A DNA stretch of 38,687 bases from Chlamydiota bacterium. GTDB lineage: Bacteria > Chlamydiota > Chlamydiia > Chlamydiales > Parachlamydiaceae. The stretch covers positions 1-38,687 of the forward strand of contig JABDEI010000007.1 of the NCBI GenBank assembly GCA_013287145.1, in the 5' to 3' direction. This document shows, in pieces, positions 1 through 6,760 of the stretch; position 1 is the stretch's first letter; every line of letters starts with the position of its first letter. Below the pieces are notes generated by a model, which searched no databases, was not told the DNA's origin, and saw nothing but the letters and a program-made list of their open reading frames with translations. Made by a program: the position numbers and the translations under genes.

Positions 1-2
1 CA

Positions 3-200
3 CCTCAGCTGCATCTTCACGTCATCGCAAGATACTTTGATGACCCGGCCTGGCCTAATACTGTCTGGGATCACCCTGCGCGATCAAGTTATAGCTTAGA
101 ACAGAAAGCGTCTATCACTGAGATGCTCAAAGCCGCTTTCGAGAAGTTTTTGGTGGAATCAAGTTATCCAGTTGCCCTACCGGGACAATTGCAAAAGTGA
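3..200 (+). CDS. HIT-family protein, C-terminal part
   Basis: The frame enters from the left edge and ends at TGA 198-200, giving 65 residues. It opens with PQLHLHVIARYFDDPAWP, where H-L-H-V is the end of the histidine-triad motif that HIT-family nucleotide hydrolases/transferases use for catalysis. The following D-D-P-A-W-P-N-T-V-W stretch is typical of the bacterial HIT branch with an extended C-terminus. The N-terminal half lies outside the window. The last few codons (CAATTGCAAAAG plus TGA) are also the first bases of repeat C, so the natural C-terminus may have been replaced or extended when the repeat arrived. Family call is firm; substrate unknown. Confidence 0.82.
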   Translation, partial: PQLHLHVIARYFDDPAWPNTVWDHPARSSYSLEQKASITEMLKAAFEKFLVESSYPVALPGQLQK

Positions 201-383
201 CAATAGATTATTTTTTACAGCTTAGTGGTTTAACCAAAAAACCGATACACTTCGTATCTACGACGCTCCTTAAAAAAGCGGTACGGCAAGATTATCTTAT
301 ATAAGTGTGTGTGGTGCCGTACGCGCACTCCAAAAAGGGGCTGAGCCCCTTAAACCCCACATGAAGGCTTAATTCCGCTTTTC
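186..383 (+). repeat. Repeat C, copy 1 (three-hairpin element)
   Basis: About 200 bp that recurs in the same orientation at 13713-13911. Three hairpins are kept in both copies: GATAC/GTATC (244-258), GCGGTACGGCA with TGCCGTACGCGC (278-326), and AAGGGGCTGAGCCCCTT (335-351). The loop of the second hairpin differs almost completely between copies while the arms are identical. No open frame is shared. It could be a miniature non-autonomous element or a structured RNA. From 384 to 505 nothing else is recognisable. Confidence 0.7.
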
Positions 384-505
384 GGTTGGGCGACTGAATG
401 CTAGCCAAGCGGTATAAAAAAAATTTTAATTTGACGACATTGACATTTTAAAAATATTTCTATCTAATCGGTATTAAAGCTCTTTCAAAAAGTCAAAGGG
501 AATTT

Positions 506-568
506 ATGGATAAAATTCATAATGAGTTTATGAAAAAAGCCATTGAACTTAACAGAGCCCGCTATTAA
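506..568 (+). pseudogene. Remnant of a nucleoside/guanine deaminase-like gene start
   Basis: ATG at 506 follows a good ribosome site (AAAGGG, 5-base spacing) and encodes only MDKIHNEFMKKAIELNRARY before TAA. The peptide resembles the first helix of zinc-dependent nucleoside/guanine deaminases (NEFMxxAIEL type). No catalytic H/C motifs follow, so at best this is the 5' end of a gene whose body was lost. The resemblance rests on about 12 residues and could be chance. Confidence 0.3.
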
Positions 569-602
569 TTTTAGTGTGCAGTTTTATCTCAAGAGAACAA
601 CA

Positions 603-1541
603 ATGCCAGAATACGTTGAAAAGCCCACTATTATAACTCTTAAGGTGCAGGTGCGAGGAAAATGCACCATCCCCTTTGCGGATTGGCAAGCAAAACTAAA
701 CGCCCTCATACCCGCATTTCCGGGATTCATCAGCCTGGAATTTTTATCAATTACAGGCAAGAAGAATGAATGGACCATAGTCCAGCGTTTTTTTGATGCA
801 GAAAGCGCCTCAGCGTGGTGCAAATCGCAACCTTATCAAGAGCTCCGCGATGAATTGCAAAAATTTGTCACGGAGGATGGCATTCAAGAGGCATCAGCAA
901 ATGAAGCAAACTTACATAACGGTGTTACGGAAGTCATCATCGCCGAAGTAAACCCTGAGAAGGAAAGCGCTTATCGGGAATGGAGTGCTAAAATGCATCA
1001 GGTCGAAGCAAAATTTCCTGGATTTCGCGGAGTCTATGTTCAATCCCCGGTTCATAATCGCGGCCGTTATTGGATTACTCTTTTGCAATTTGACACCGCC
1101 AGAAGTCTAGATCAGTGGTTAAAGTCTTCTGAACGGCTAGCAGTTTTGAAGGAATCGGCGCCTTTAATTACATCGCTAGAAACTCATCGTGTGATATCTC
1201 CTTATTCAGGGTGGTTTGCTTCTATTGCAAAAGTCGGAGAGTCCCCGCCTTTATGGAAACAGACCATGATTATTTTACTGGTTCTTTTCCCTATCGTTAT
1301 GCTTGAATTAAGATTTCTGAATCCATTACTCCAAGGGCTTGACATATCCTTGGGCACTTTTATTGGCAATGCTATCAGCGTAACTTTAATTTCCTGGCCG
1401 ATGATGCCTATCGCCATCTTTTTCCTAGGATGGTGGTTGTCACCTGAGAAAGAAAAACGCCTACAAGCGACAATAATTGGGACCTGCATCGTCCTTTTGC
1501 TCTATCTTCTTGAAATCATCGTCTTCTGGAACTTTATGTAA
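603..1541 (+). CDS. ABM-domain protein with C-terminal membrane segments (COG3224-like)
   Basis: About 312 residues from ATG 603; the frame is open upstream to a TTG at 543, but the ATG has a weak AAGAGA ribosome site and matches where the first domain begins. Two tandem ferredoxin-like domains of the antibiotic-biosynthesis-monooxygenase type are visible: one running through FPGFISLEFL, the second through KFPGFRGVYV. The C-terminal third has two strongly hydrophobic segments (MIILLVLFPIVMLELRFL, and SWPMMPIAIFFLGWWL) plus a last one at the end (IIGTCIVLLLYLLEIIVF). This two-ABM plus membrane-tail layout matches COG3224 proteins, whose function is not established. It stands alone between decayed gene pieces. 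Confidence 0.72.
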   Translation: MPEYVEKPTIITLKVQVRGKCTIPFADWQAKLNALIPAFPGFISLEFLSITGKKNEWTIVQRFFDAESASAWCKSQPYQELRDELQKFVTEDGIQEASANEANLHNGVTEVIIAEVNPEKESAYREWSAKMHQVEAKFPGFRGVYVQSPVHNRGRYWITLLQFDTARSLDQWLKSSERLAVLKESAPLITSLETHRVISPYSGWFASIAKVGESPPLWKQTMIILLVLFPIVMLELRFLNPLLQGLDISLGTFIGNAISVTLISWPMMPIAIFFLGWWLSPEKEKRLQATIIGTCIVLLLYLLEIIVFWNFM

Positions 1542-1767
1542 TCCTTGAACTTTCTGTTTTAAAGATTTGAAGATTCTGCTTTAACTTATTAATAGCCTCT
1601 TGGATCGTCTCAACATATTTTCTTTCTAACTCATTTTTCTTCAATGAGGATTCCAAATAATTTAAAAATAGTTCATCGACATGGTATCGAAGAACATCTT
1701 TTAATATCTGTTAAAAACTGCGCCCGGTATAGTTTTCTGTATAAGAAGGTGAAATGAGTTTTTCCAT
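1534..1767 (-). pseudogene. Small broken gene with an in-frame stop
   Basis: On the minus strand an ATG at 1767 opens 18 codons (MEKLISPSYTENYTGRSF), hits TAA at 1711-1713, then continues in the same frame for 58 codons to TAA at 1534-1536. The second part is a charged, amphipathic, probably helical stretch (LKKNELERKYVETIQEAI, KLKQNLQIFK). The continuity of the frame on both sides of one stop suggests a recently inactivated short gene. No family recognised. Its 3' end overlaps the end of the ABM-domain gene by a few bases. Confidence 0.3.
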
Positions 1768-1863
1768 ATCAAACAGTTTAACATTCAGTGTTTAATGAAA
1801 TTTTCTTCTCATCACTAGAGATAACATTAAATAAATTATTTGACAAATTGACATCTATCAAAT

Positions 1864-2034
1864 ATGACTGGAATAAATGCTAAGAATATCAAAATCATCA
1901 CAATTAAAAGCATTGTCACTTTACGCGGCGTAGTCAACACTCCACAAGAAAAAACTTCGATTGCCAATAAAGCTAAGGCTGTAGACGGAACTTCCCGTAT
2001 AGACAACCAGCTCGTAATCAAAAAAAATAAATAG
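1864..2034 (+). pseudogene. BON-domain fragment (OsmY-like)
   Basis: A 56-residue frame from ATG 1864 to TAG reads as the second half of a BON domain: IVTLRGVVNTPQEKTSIANK then AVDGTSRIDNQLVIK. BON domains are found in periplasmic stress proteins such as OsmY. The usual signal peptide and first half of the domain are missing, the frame has TGA at 1849-1851, and no ribosome site precedes the ATG. Its position directly in front of a YciE/YciF-type gene fits the common pairing of these two stress-protein families, so this is probably a decayed operon partner. Confidence 0.55.
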
Positions 2035-2059
2035 TTTCTTTAATCTTTAGAGGAGGAAT

Positions 2060-2566
2060 ATGAAGAAAGAAAATTTAAATCAGCTTTTTATTAGTGAATT
2101 AAAAGATCTATTAAATGCTGAGGAACAAATTATCAAAGCTCTACCGAAAATGGTTGATGCTGCAGAGTCGCCGAAACTAAAAGAAGCCTTTGAAACGCAT
2201 TTTGGAGAGACAAAAAATCACGTTGAACGCTTAAAGAAGATTTTCCATTTGCTTCAACTTGAGCCCAAGAGTGAAAAATGCGAAGCGATGGAAGGGTTGA
2301 TTCAGGAATGTAAAGAAGCTCTTAACGAGTTTCCAGAATCTTCAATTCGCGACGCCGCTTTAATTTCAAAAGCACAACGCATTGAACATTACGAAATCTC
2401 TGTGTATGGAACTCTGCGCACCTTTGCTAAGGAATTGGGACTTGATAAAGTCAAGAAACTCCTTCAGGAAACATTGGACGAAGAAGCCAATGCTGATAAA
2501 TCTTTAACTAAAATCGCTGAAGGCGGACTTCTCACTTCTGGCATCAATCACAAAGCAAATTATTGA
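2060..2566 (+). CDS. YciE/YciF-type ferritin-like protein (DUF892)
   Basis: A 168-residue, nearly all-helical protein. The start LNQLFISELKDLLNAEEQII is the hallmark of the DUF892 (YciE/YciF) ferritin-like family, and the repeated E-x-x-H positions (ETHFGETKNHVERL, KAQRIEHYEISVYG, LDEEANADKSL) supply the glutamates and histidines of a di-metal four-helix bundle. Members are stress-induced cytosolic proteins whose exact role is unresolved. ATG 2060 has a strong AGAGGAGG ribosome site. It is followed by a perfect hairpin, so it is probably the last gene of its transcript; the BON fragment upstream was likely its partner. Confidence 0.9.
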   Translation: MKKENLNQLFISELKDLLNAEEQIIKALPKMVDAAESPKLKEAFETHFGETKNHVERLKKIFHLLQLEPKSEKCEAMEGLIQECKEALNEFPESSIRDAALISKAQRIEHYEISVYGTLRTFAKELGLDKVKKLLQETLDEEANADKSLTKIAEGGLLTSGINHKANY

Positions 2567-2578
2567 AATTTATTATCA

Positions 2579-2612
2579 AGCTAGAACATCAAACTCATTT
2601 GATGTTCTAGCT
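2579..2612 (+). terminator. Hairpin downstream of the YciE/YciF-type gene
   Basis: A perfect 15-bp stem (AGCTAGAACATCAAA with its complement) around a 4-base loop CTCA, 12 bases after the stop codon. There is no clear T-run on either strand, so it may act as a transcript 3'-end stabiliser or serve both converging genes rather than being a standard intrinsic terminator. Confidence 0.5.
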
Positions 2613-2646
2613 GTTGTCGTCCGACAATTTTCTTAAATTCTATTCT

Positions 2647-3513
2647 TTATTTTATTGGTTTCAATACAAAGACAGGTTGATGTGCTTGAGCCCAGGCATC
2701 CTGCTCAAGATTCTCCGATGAAAAACCAAAATATCCTAAAATGCGCCAGCCTTGCAGCAGAGCTTTAAGCCGCAATTTACCATAAACGCGATGCAGATTC
2801 CAAACTAAGCAGTCTTGCCCTACCGGAACTGCTAAAAACAAAAGGCCGTCATCGTTCAACATTTTTTTGGTTTTTCCCATCGCGATTAAGTCTCCTATGG
2901 GATTAACAGGATCGCCATAGCGTCCTAGCCCATCATGTTCAAAACTGGAAATAGAGAGCACGGCATCAAAGGTTTTAGGATTTGCTTCATATTCATCAAC
3001 TGTAAAAATTTCTAGTCTTGGATCGGTGCTGATGATCTTATTGTATTCTATTGTCGTGGGTTTCGCCCCATAAGCTAATAAAATGCTTTCATACCACGGG
3101 ATCTCAGAACCCATGACGGCAACGTTTTTACCCGCAATGCAATCAATATACTTATCTAAAGCTTGATATAAGTATACATCCGTCATCCCATAATACATCA
3201 CCTGTTTGGCTTCAGCCTTTGAAATAAAAAAATCAACTTGAGCTGGATCGTAGATAATAGGCTGATCACTAGATCGGGAATCATTGCGGTATAGATAAAC
3301 CACGGGAATCAGACCATAATATGTAAAAGCATTATATAATTGTTTTGGAATTGCTACCGGCGGTGGAACGTTTACCGCTGATGCCAACAGTGGTGTGAAT
3401 AAAAATATGTTAATAACGGCAAGCTTGACTACGCTCTCCAGAATGTGAAAAGAAGGCATTAAACATAAAAAACAAGTCACCAAAGATCTCAAAGCCAATC
3501 GCCATAAAGCCAT
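2647..3513 (-). CDS. DUF268 protein (methyltransferase-like), exported
   Basis: 288 residues. The core SISSFEHDGLGRYGDPVNPI with GDLIAMGKTKKML and LAVPVGQD is the signature of DUF268, a family with a methyltransferase-like fold often found near sugar-modifying genes. VAVMGSEIPWYESILLAYGA looks like the corresponding nucleotide-binding strand-loop. The first 46 residues hold two hydrophobic stretches ending in LLASA-VNVPPP, a plausible signal peptide with cleavage after ASA. ATG 3513 has AAAGGA about ten bases upstream; an internal ATG at 3459 would give a neater signal peptide but lacks a ribosome site. Transcribed away from the GT92/GT11 pair across a 203-bp gap. Reaction unknown. Confidence 0.75.
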   Translation of the reverse strand: MALWRLALRSLVTCFLCLMPSFHILESVVKLAVINIFLFTPLLASAVNVPPPVAIPKQLYNAFTYYGLIPVVYLYRNDSRSSDQPIIYDPAQVDFFISKAEAKQVMYYGMTDVYLYQALDKYIDCIAGKNVAVMGSEIPWYESILLAYGAKPTTIEYNKIISTDPRLEIFTVDEYEANPKTFDAVLSISSFEHDGLGRYGDPVNPIGDLIAMGKTKKMLNDDGLLFLAVPVGQDCLVWNLHRVYGKLRLKALLQGWRILGYFGFSSENLEQDAWAQAHQPVFVLKPIK

Positions 3514-3661
3514 AAAAAACGTTTCCTTTCTTGTTTGTGTTTACAAGTCCGAGTTGCTAGATTTGAAAATGTTACTTCAGAAAATATTTGACAGATGAAT
3601 TGATTCACGTCAATGACTTTTCATCGAAGTTTTGGAGTATGCGCGCCGCTTGGAAAATCAT

Positions 3662-3689
3662 TTGAATAATAATGACATTTGCATAGAAT
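3662..3689 (+). promoter_or_regulatory. Candidate promoter for the GT92-GT11 pair
   Basis: TTGAAT (3662-3667), a 16-base spacer, then TAGAAT (3684-3689), 27 bases before the start codon at 3717. Close to the sigma-70/sigma-66 consensus; not tested. Confidence 0.4.
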
Positions 3690-3716
3690 TCTCATTTTTT
3701 AAATGGGAGTCTATCA

Positions 3717-4685
3717 ATGAAACACTTTCCAAAGTTTTTTTTATTTCTGGTTTTTTTTGGAATATTATTCTGTAGATCCGTGGAGGCAACTTATCCTAGT
3801 AAAGGCAATATTGAAGGGATGCATGAAGCTAGAGATCTTAAGATAACATCGTCAGAAACAGATTATTATTTGAGTGTTTGCGCAATTTTTCAAAATGAAG
3901 CTGATTATCTTAAAGAATGGATCGAATATCATAAGCTTCTGGGAGTAGAGCATTTTTGGCTCTACAATAATCGCAGCACAGATCATTATTTAGAAGTTCT
4001 TGAACCCTATATTGAAATAGGCGAAGTTGAGCTTATTGATTGGCCATATGTTGATTATCCTGCATGTCAATTGACAGCATATGCTGATGGAATAACAAAA
4101 GCTACAGACACCACTTATTGGCTTGCCATTATCGATATCGATGAATTTCTTGTGCCCCAACAATGCGACGACATGATTACATTCTTACAGGAATTCGAAA
4201 AGTTTAGCCAAATTTTGATCAATTGGCAGTTGTTTGGAACTTCCAACATACAATCGCTTCCTAAAGATGCCTTGATTATCGAAGCTCTTACTTACAAATT
4301 TCCCACATATTTTAATAGTTATTGGAGTAGCAATAGTTTTGTCAAAGCAATTGTAAAACCCAATCATGTTTCCTTTCCAATTACGAGTTCCCATTACTGC
4401 AATTTGCTCCCGGGCTATCTGAGTATTGATGGCGCCAAAAAAGTTGTACCCCCATTTAGTTTAGCAAACATTAATATCCTTCGCATCCAACTCAATCATT
4501 ATTGGTTTAGGACTCTTGATTTCTTCTTTAACGTCAAAGTTGATCGCCGTAAAAATACGGATGATCCCTATCCACAAGACTTTATTGATTGGATATTGAA
4601 GCTTGGAAATTCTGAACAAGACTTAAGCATCCAACGCTTTGTTCCTTTGCTAAAAGAAGCTATGCAAAAAACGGTACAGTTATGA
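3717..4685 (+). CDS. GT92/GT2-like glycosyltransferase with signal peptide
   Basis: 322 residues. A clear signal peptide (KHFPKFFLFLVFFGILFCRS, cleavage near VEA) precedes the catalytic domain. From residue 52, LSVCAIFQNEADYLKEWIEY and GVEHFWLYNNRSTD are the first motifs of the family-92/DUF23-like GT-A enzymes, and WLAIIDIDEFLVP (about 135-147) holds the acidic D-x-D/D-E metal-binding site. Late YWFRTLDFFFNVK fits the family. Families of this kind transfer galactose or related sugars from nucleotide donors; the donor here is unknown. GGGAG lies seven bases before ATG 3717. The stop overlaps the next start (ATGA), so the two genes are probably translationally coupled. An active cytosolic-type GT with a Sec signal is unusual. 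Confidence 0.8.
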   Translation: MKHFPKFFLFLVFFGILFCRSVEATYPSKGNIEGMHEARDLKITSSETDYYLSVCAIFQNEADYLKEWIEYHKLLGVEHFWLYNNRSTDHYLEVLEPYIEIGEVELIDWPYVDYPACQLTAYADGITKATDTTYWLAIIDIDEFLVPQQCDDMITFLQEFEKFSQILINWQLFGTSNIQSLPKDALIIEALTYKFPTYFNSYWSSNSFVKAIVKPNHVSFPITSSHYCNLLPGYLSIDGAKKVVPPFSLANINILRIQLNHYWFRTLDFFFNVKVDRRKNTDDPYPQDFIDWILKLGNSEQDLSIQRFVPLLKEAMQKTVQL

Positions 4686-5533
4686 ATTCCATTAGACTTT
4701 TATTAATCACTTTGATTTTCAGTGTTCAATCAGTTTGGGCAGATAAGCCATATGTTATGCCCAAGCTGACGGGACAACTAGGCAATCAGCTGTTCCAAAT
4801 AGCCGCTGCAACAAGCTTGGCATTGGATAATGGAGCTAAAGTCATTGTGCCGGAACTTAAATATCTTCAGGAATGGGAAATTCCCACCAACCGAAACGCC
4901 GTTCTTTGGCGCGTTGATGTTTCCGATCCCGATACTAACATCTCCTATTATTATGATGAGCCTACATTCACGTACTCTCCCATACCTTATTATCCTAACA
5001 TGCGCATACAAGGGTATTTCCAATCAGAAAAATATTTCGCAAAATATAAAAAAGAGATTATCGAATTATTCTCTCCGCATGAATACATTCTTCATGATCT
5101 CCAAACGCGATACTCAGAAATTATTTTCAACGAAAATACTGTATCCATACACGTCAGAACCTATATGCAAAATGATCCAAATCATCAATGGTATCATTTA
5201 AATGGACGAAAATATGTGGAAAAGGCCATGGCATTTTTCCCCTATTATTCCTCCTTCATAATTTTTTCTGACAACATTCCTTGGTGTAAACAACACTTGC
5301 GAGGACTGCGGCCGCATATGCGATTCATCGAAGGCGATACGCATTACAATGATTTTTTTCTTATGAGCATGTGCCGCCATAATATCATCTCCAACTCCAG
5401 TTTTTCATGGTGGGCAGCTTACTTAAATAAAAACCCCGATAAGATCGTGATCGCACCGAAAAATTGGTTCACAGAGCGCGTAGGAGCCAATACAAGCGAT
5501 CTGATTCCAAAAGAGTGGCTCATGATCGAATGA
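4682..5533 (+). CDS. GT11 alpha-1,2-fucosyltransferase-like protein, exported
   Basis: 283 residues with a signal peptide ending in SVWA-DKP. GQLGNQLFQIAAATSLAL at 31-48 is the defining N-terminal motif of GT11 alpha-1,2-fucosyltransferases. SIHVRT at 155-160 corresponds to the GDP-fucose-binding H-x-R motif, although the usual R-R-G-D continuation is replaced by T-Y-M-Q. ISNSSFSWWAAYLN (236-249) is the third conserved motif. Known members move fucose from GDP-fucose onto galactose (H-antigen type linkage). It overlaps the GT92-like gene by four bases. Assignment to the family is firm; activity is uncertain because of the altered H-x-R region. Confidence 0.88.
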   Translation: MNSIRLLLITLIFSVQSVWADKPYVMPKLTGQLGNQLFQIAAATSLALDNGAKVIVPELKYLQEWEIPTNRNAVLWRVDVSDPDTNISYYYDEPTFTYSPIPYYPNMRIQGYFQSEKYFAKYKKEIIELFSPHEYILHDLQTRYSEIIFNENTVSIHVRTYMQNDPNHQWYHLNGRKYVEKAMAFFPYYSSFIIFSDNIPWCKQHLRGLRPHMRFIEGDTHYNDFFLMSMCRHNIISNSSFSWWAAYLNKNPDKIVIAPKNWFTERVGANTSDLIPKEWLMIE

Positions 5534-5554
5534 TATAGCATCATAAGACTAAAG

Positions 5555-6700
5555 TTAGTAAGTTGGGCAAACCTTGATGCAAGCACGCATTTTTGCTAAA
5601 CGATCCTGCTGCTCTTTCGTAAAAACAAGGTCCTTATCGTATTCGGGGAATATGGCTGAAATGAACGAATGAACAAAATATTCTGTCGAAAACAGAAAAG
5701 CTTCATCGGATTTCAAAAATTCCTGAATATTGGCAAGATAGGCTTGATACAAATCCTCAGGCATATTCTTTAAAAATTTATACAGATCTTGATCTGAAGC
5801 AAATAATCTTCTATCGATATAACAACTACTAGGAATGTAGTTATCAATATCAGGTGCTCCAAGGTATACAGGGATGCAGCCTGAATAGAAGCAGTCGAAA
5901 ATTTTTTCGGTGATGTATCCTGAAAAAGCGCTATTTTCATAACAAATGTAGAATTTATAATGATTCAGAAGATCTAATTTATTTCCAGCAGGGCCTCGAT
6001 AGGTTTTATAGGTAGACGGCCACCATTGACCATACACATCAAAATCTTGAGGATGCTTTCTCTCAAAGAAAGAAACAATGTTATTGCGCTGCGTTTGCAA
6101 TTCACCGTAATGGGAAGAGGTTCGGCAATGAGCCACGAGAGTACAAAGCTTTCTTGCATTAAACGGAATTAAATCCCTGCGCATAGGCGCTTTTAACGAA
6201 GGATACACAAACTTAAAATATTTAACGTTGTCAACCCAGAAATCACTCCAAGTAAAAATCTTAGAAAAGTATTGATGACGGTTTTTGTCATAAGCGCTAA
6301 GCATATAAATTGGCGTTTCCCAGATATAGAGAAGTAACTTTTCCGAGGGTAAACTTTCCAAACACTGCATAACCTGCGGTTCATAATCGGCAGGATAGTG
6401 AAAAGTTGCGACATAATCGGCAGTATACAAATCATGCAAGGAACTGACTGCATGCAATTGATGCCCAAGCTTATTGAGAGCATCTCTTAATGGAATGGCG
6501 ATAGAAGCATATCCTCCCGCTGGATTTTCGACAAAAAATTCCTCATCGCTAGAGAAAATTTTCCACCAGGGAAAGACGTAAACGCTTTTTGCCTCTATGT
6601 AGGGATTGACGCAAAAAAACTCTATCAATATTACAATGATGAATATATAACGCTTCTGCAGCTCAATCCAAGAGTAATTTTGATGTTTAAACATTTTCAT
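5555..6700 (-). CDS. GT10 alpha-1,3-fucosyltransferase-like protein, exported
   Basis: 381 residues. The C-terminal half carries the GT10 signature: YKFYICYENSAFSGYITEKI, then FDCFYSGCIPVYLGAPDIDNYIP, which forms the GDP-fucose site in alpha-1,3/1,4-fucosyltransferases (Lewis-type linkages). A hydrophobic segment at about 19-36 (YIFIIVILIEFFCVNPYIEA) serves as signal peptide or anchor. The upstream ribosome site is poor (AAAACGAA). It is the last gene of a minus-strand run (methyltransferase, SGNH, acs, GT10) with gaps of 58, 37 and 60 bases, and converges on the GT11 gene, leaving only 21 bases between them. Confidence 0.88.
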   Translation of the reverse strand: MKMFKHQNYSWIELQKRYIFIIVILIEFFCVNPYIEAKSVYVFPWWKIFSSDEEFFVENPAGGYASIAIPLRDALNKLGHQLHAVSSLHDLYTADYVATFHYPADYEPQVMQCLESLPSEKLLLYIWETPIYMLSAYDKNRHQYFSKIFTWSDFWVDNVKYFKFVYPSLKAPMRRDLIPFNARKLCTLVAHCRTSSHYGELQTQRNNIVSFFERKHPQDFDVYGQWWPSTYKTYRGPAGNKLDLLNHYKFYICYENSAFSGYITEKIFDCFYSGCIPVYLGAPDIDNYIPSSCYIDRRLFASDQDLYKFLKNMPEDLYQAYLANIQEFLKSDEAFLFSTEYFVHSFISAIFPEYDKDLVFTKEQQDRLAKMRACIKVCPTY

Positions 6701-6760
6701 TTCGTTTTAAAAGTTATAAAGAGTGTCAATAGAAGGCGTAATCGCAGAGAGTGTTCAATT

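Noticed and set aside
543-602. TTG start at 543 for the ABM-domain protein
   Set aside because: It would add 20 residues with no homology and overlaps the deaminase remnant; ATG 603 starts just before the first domain.
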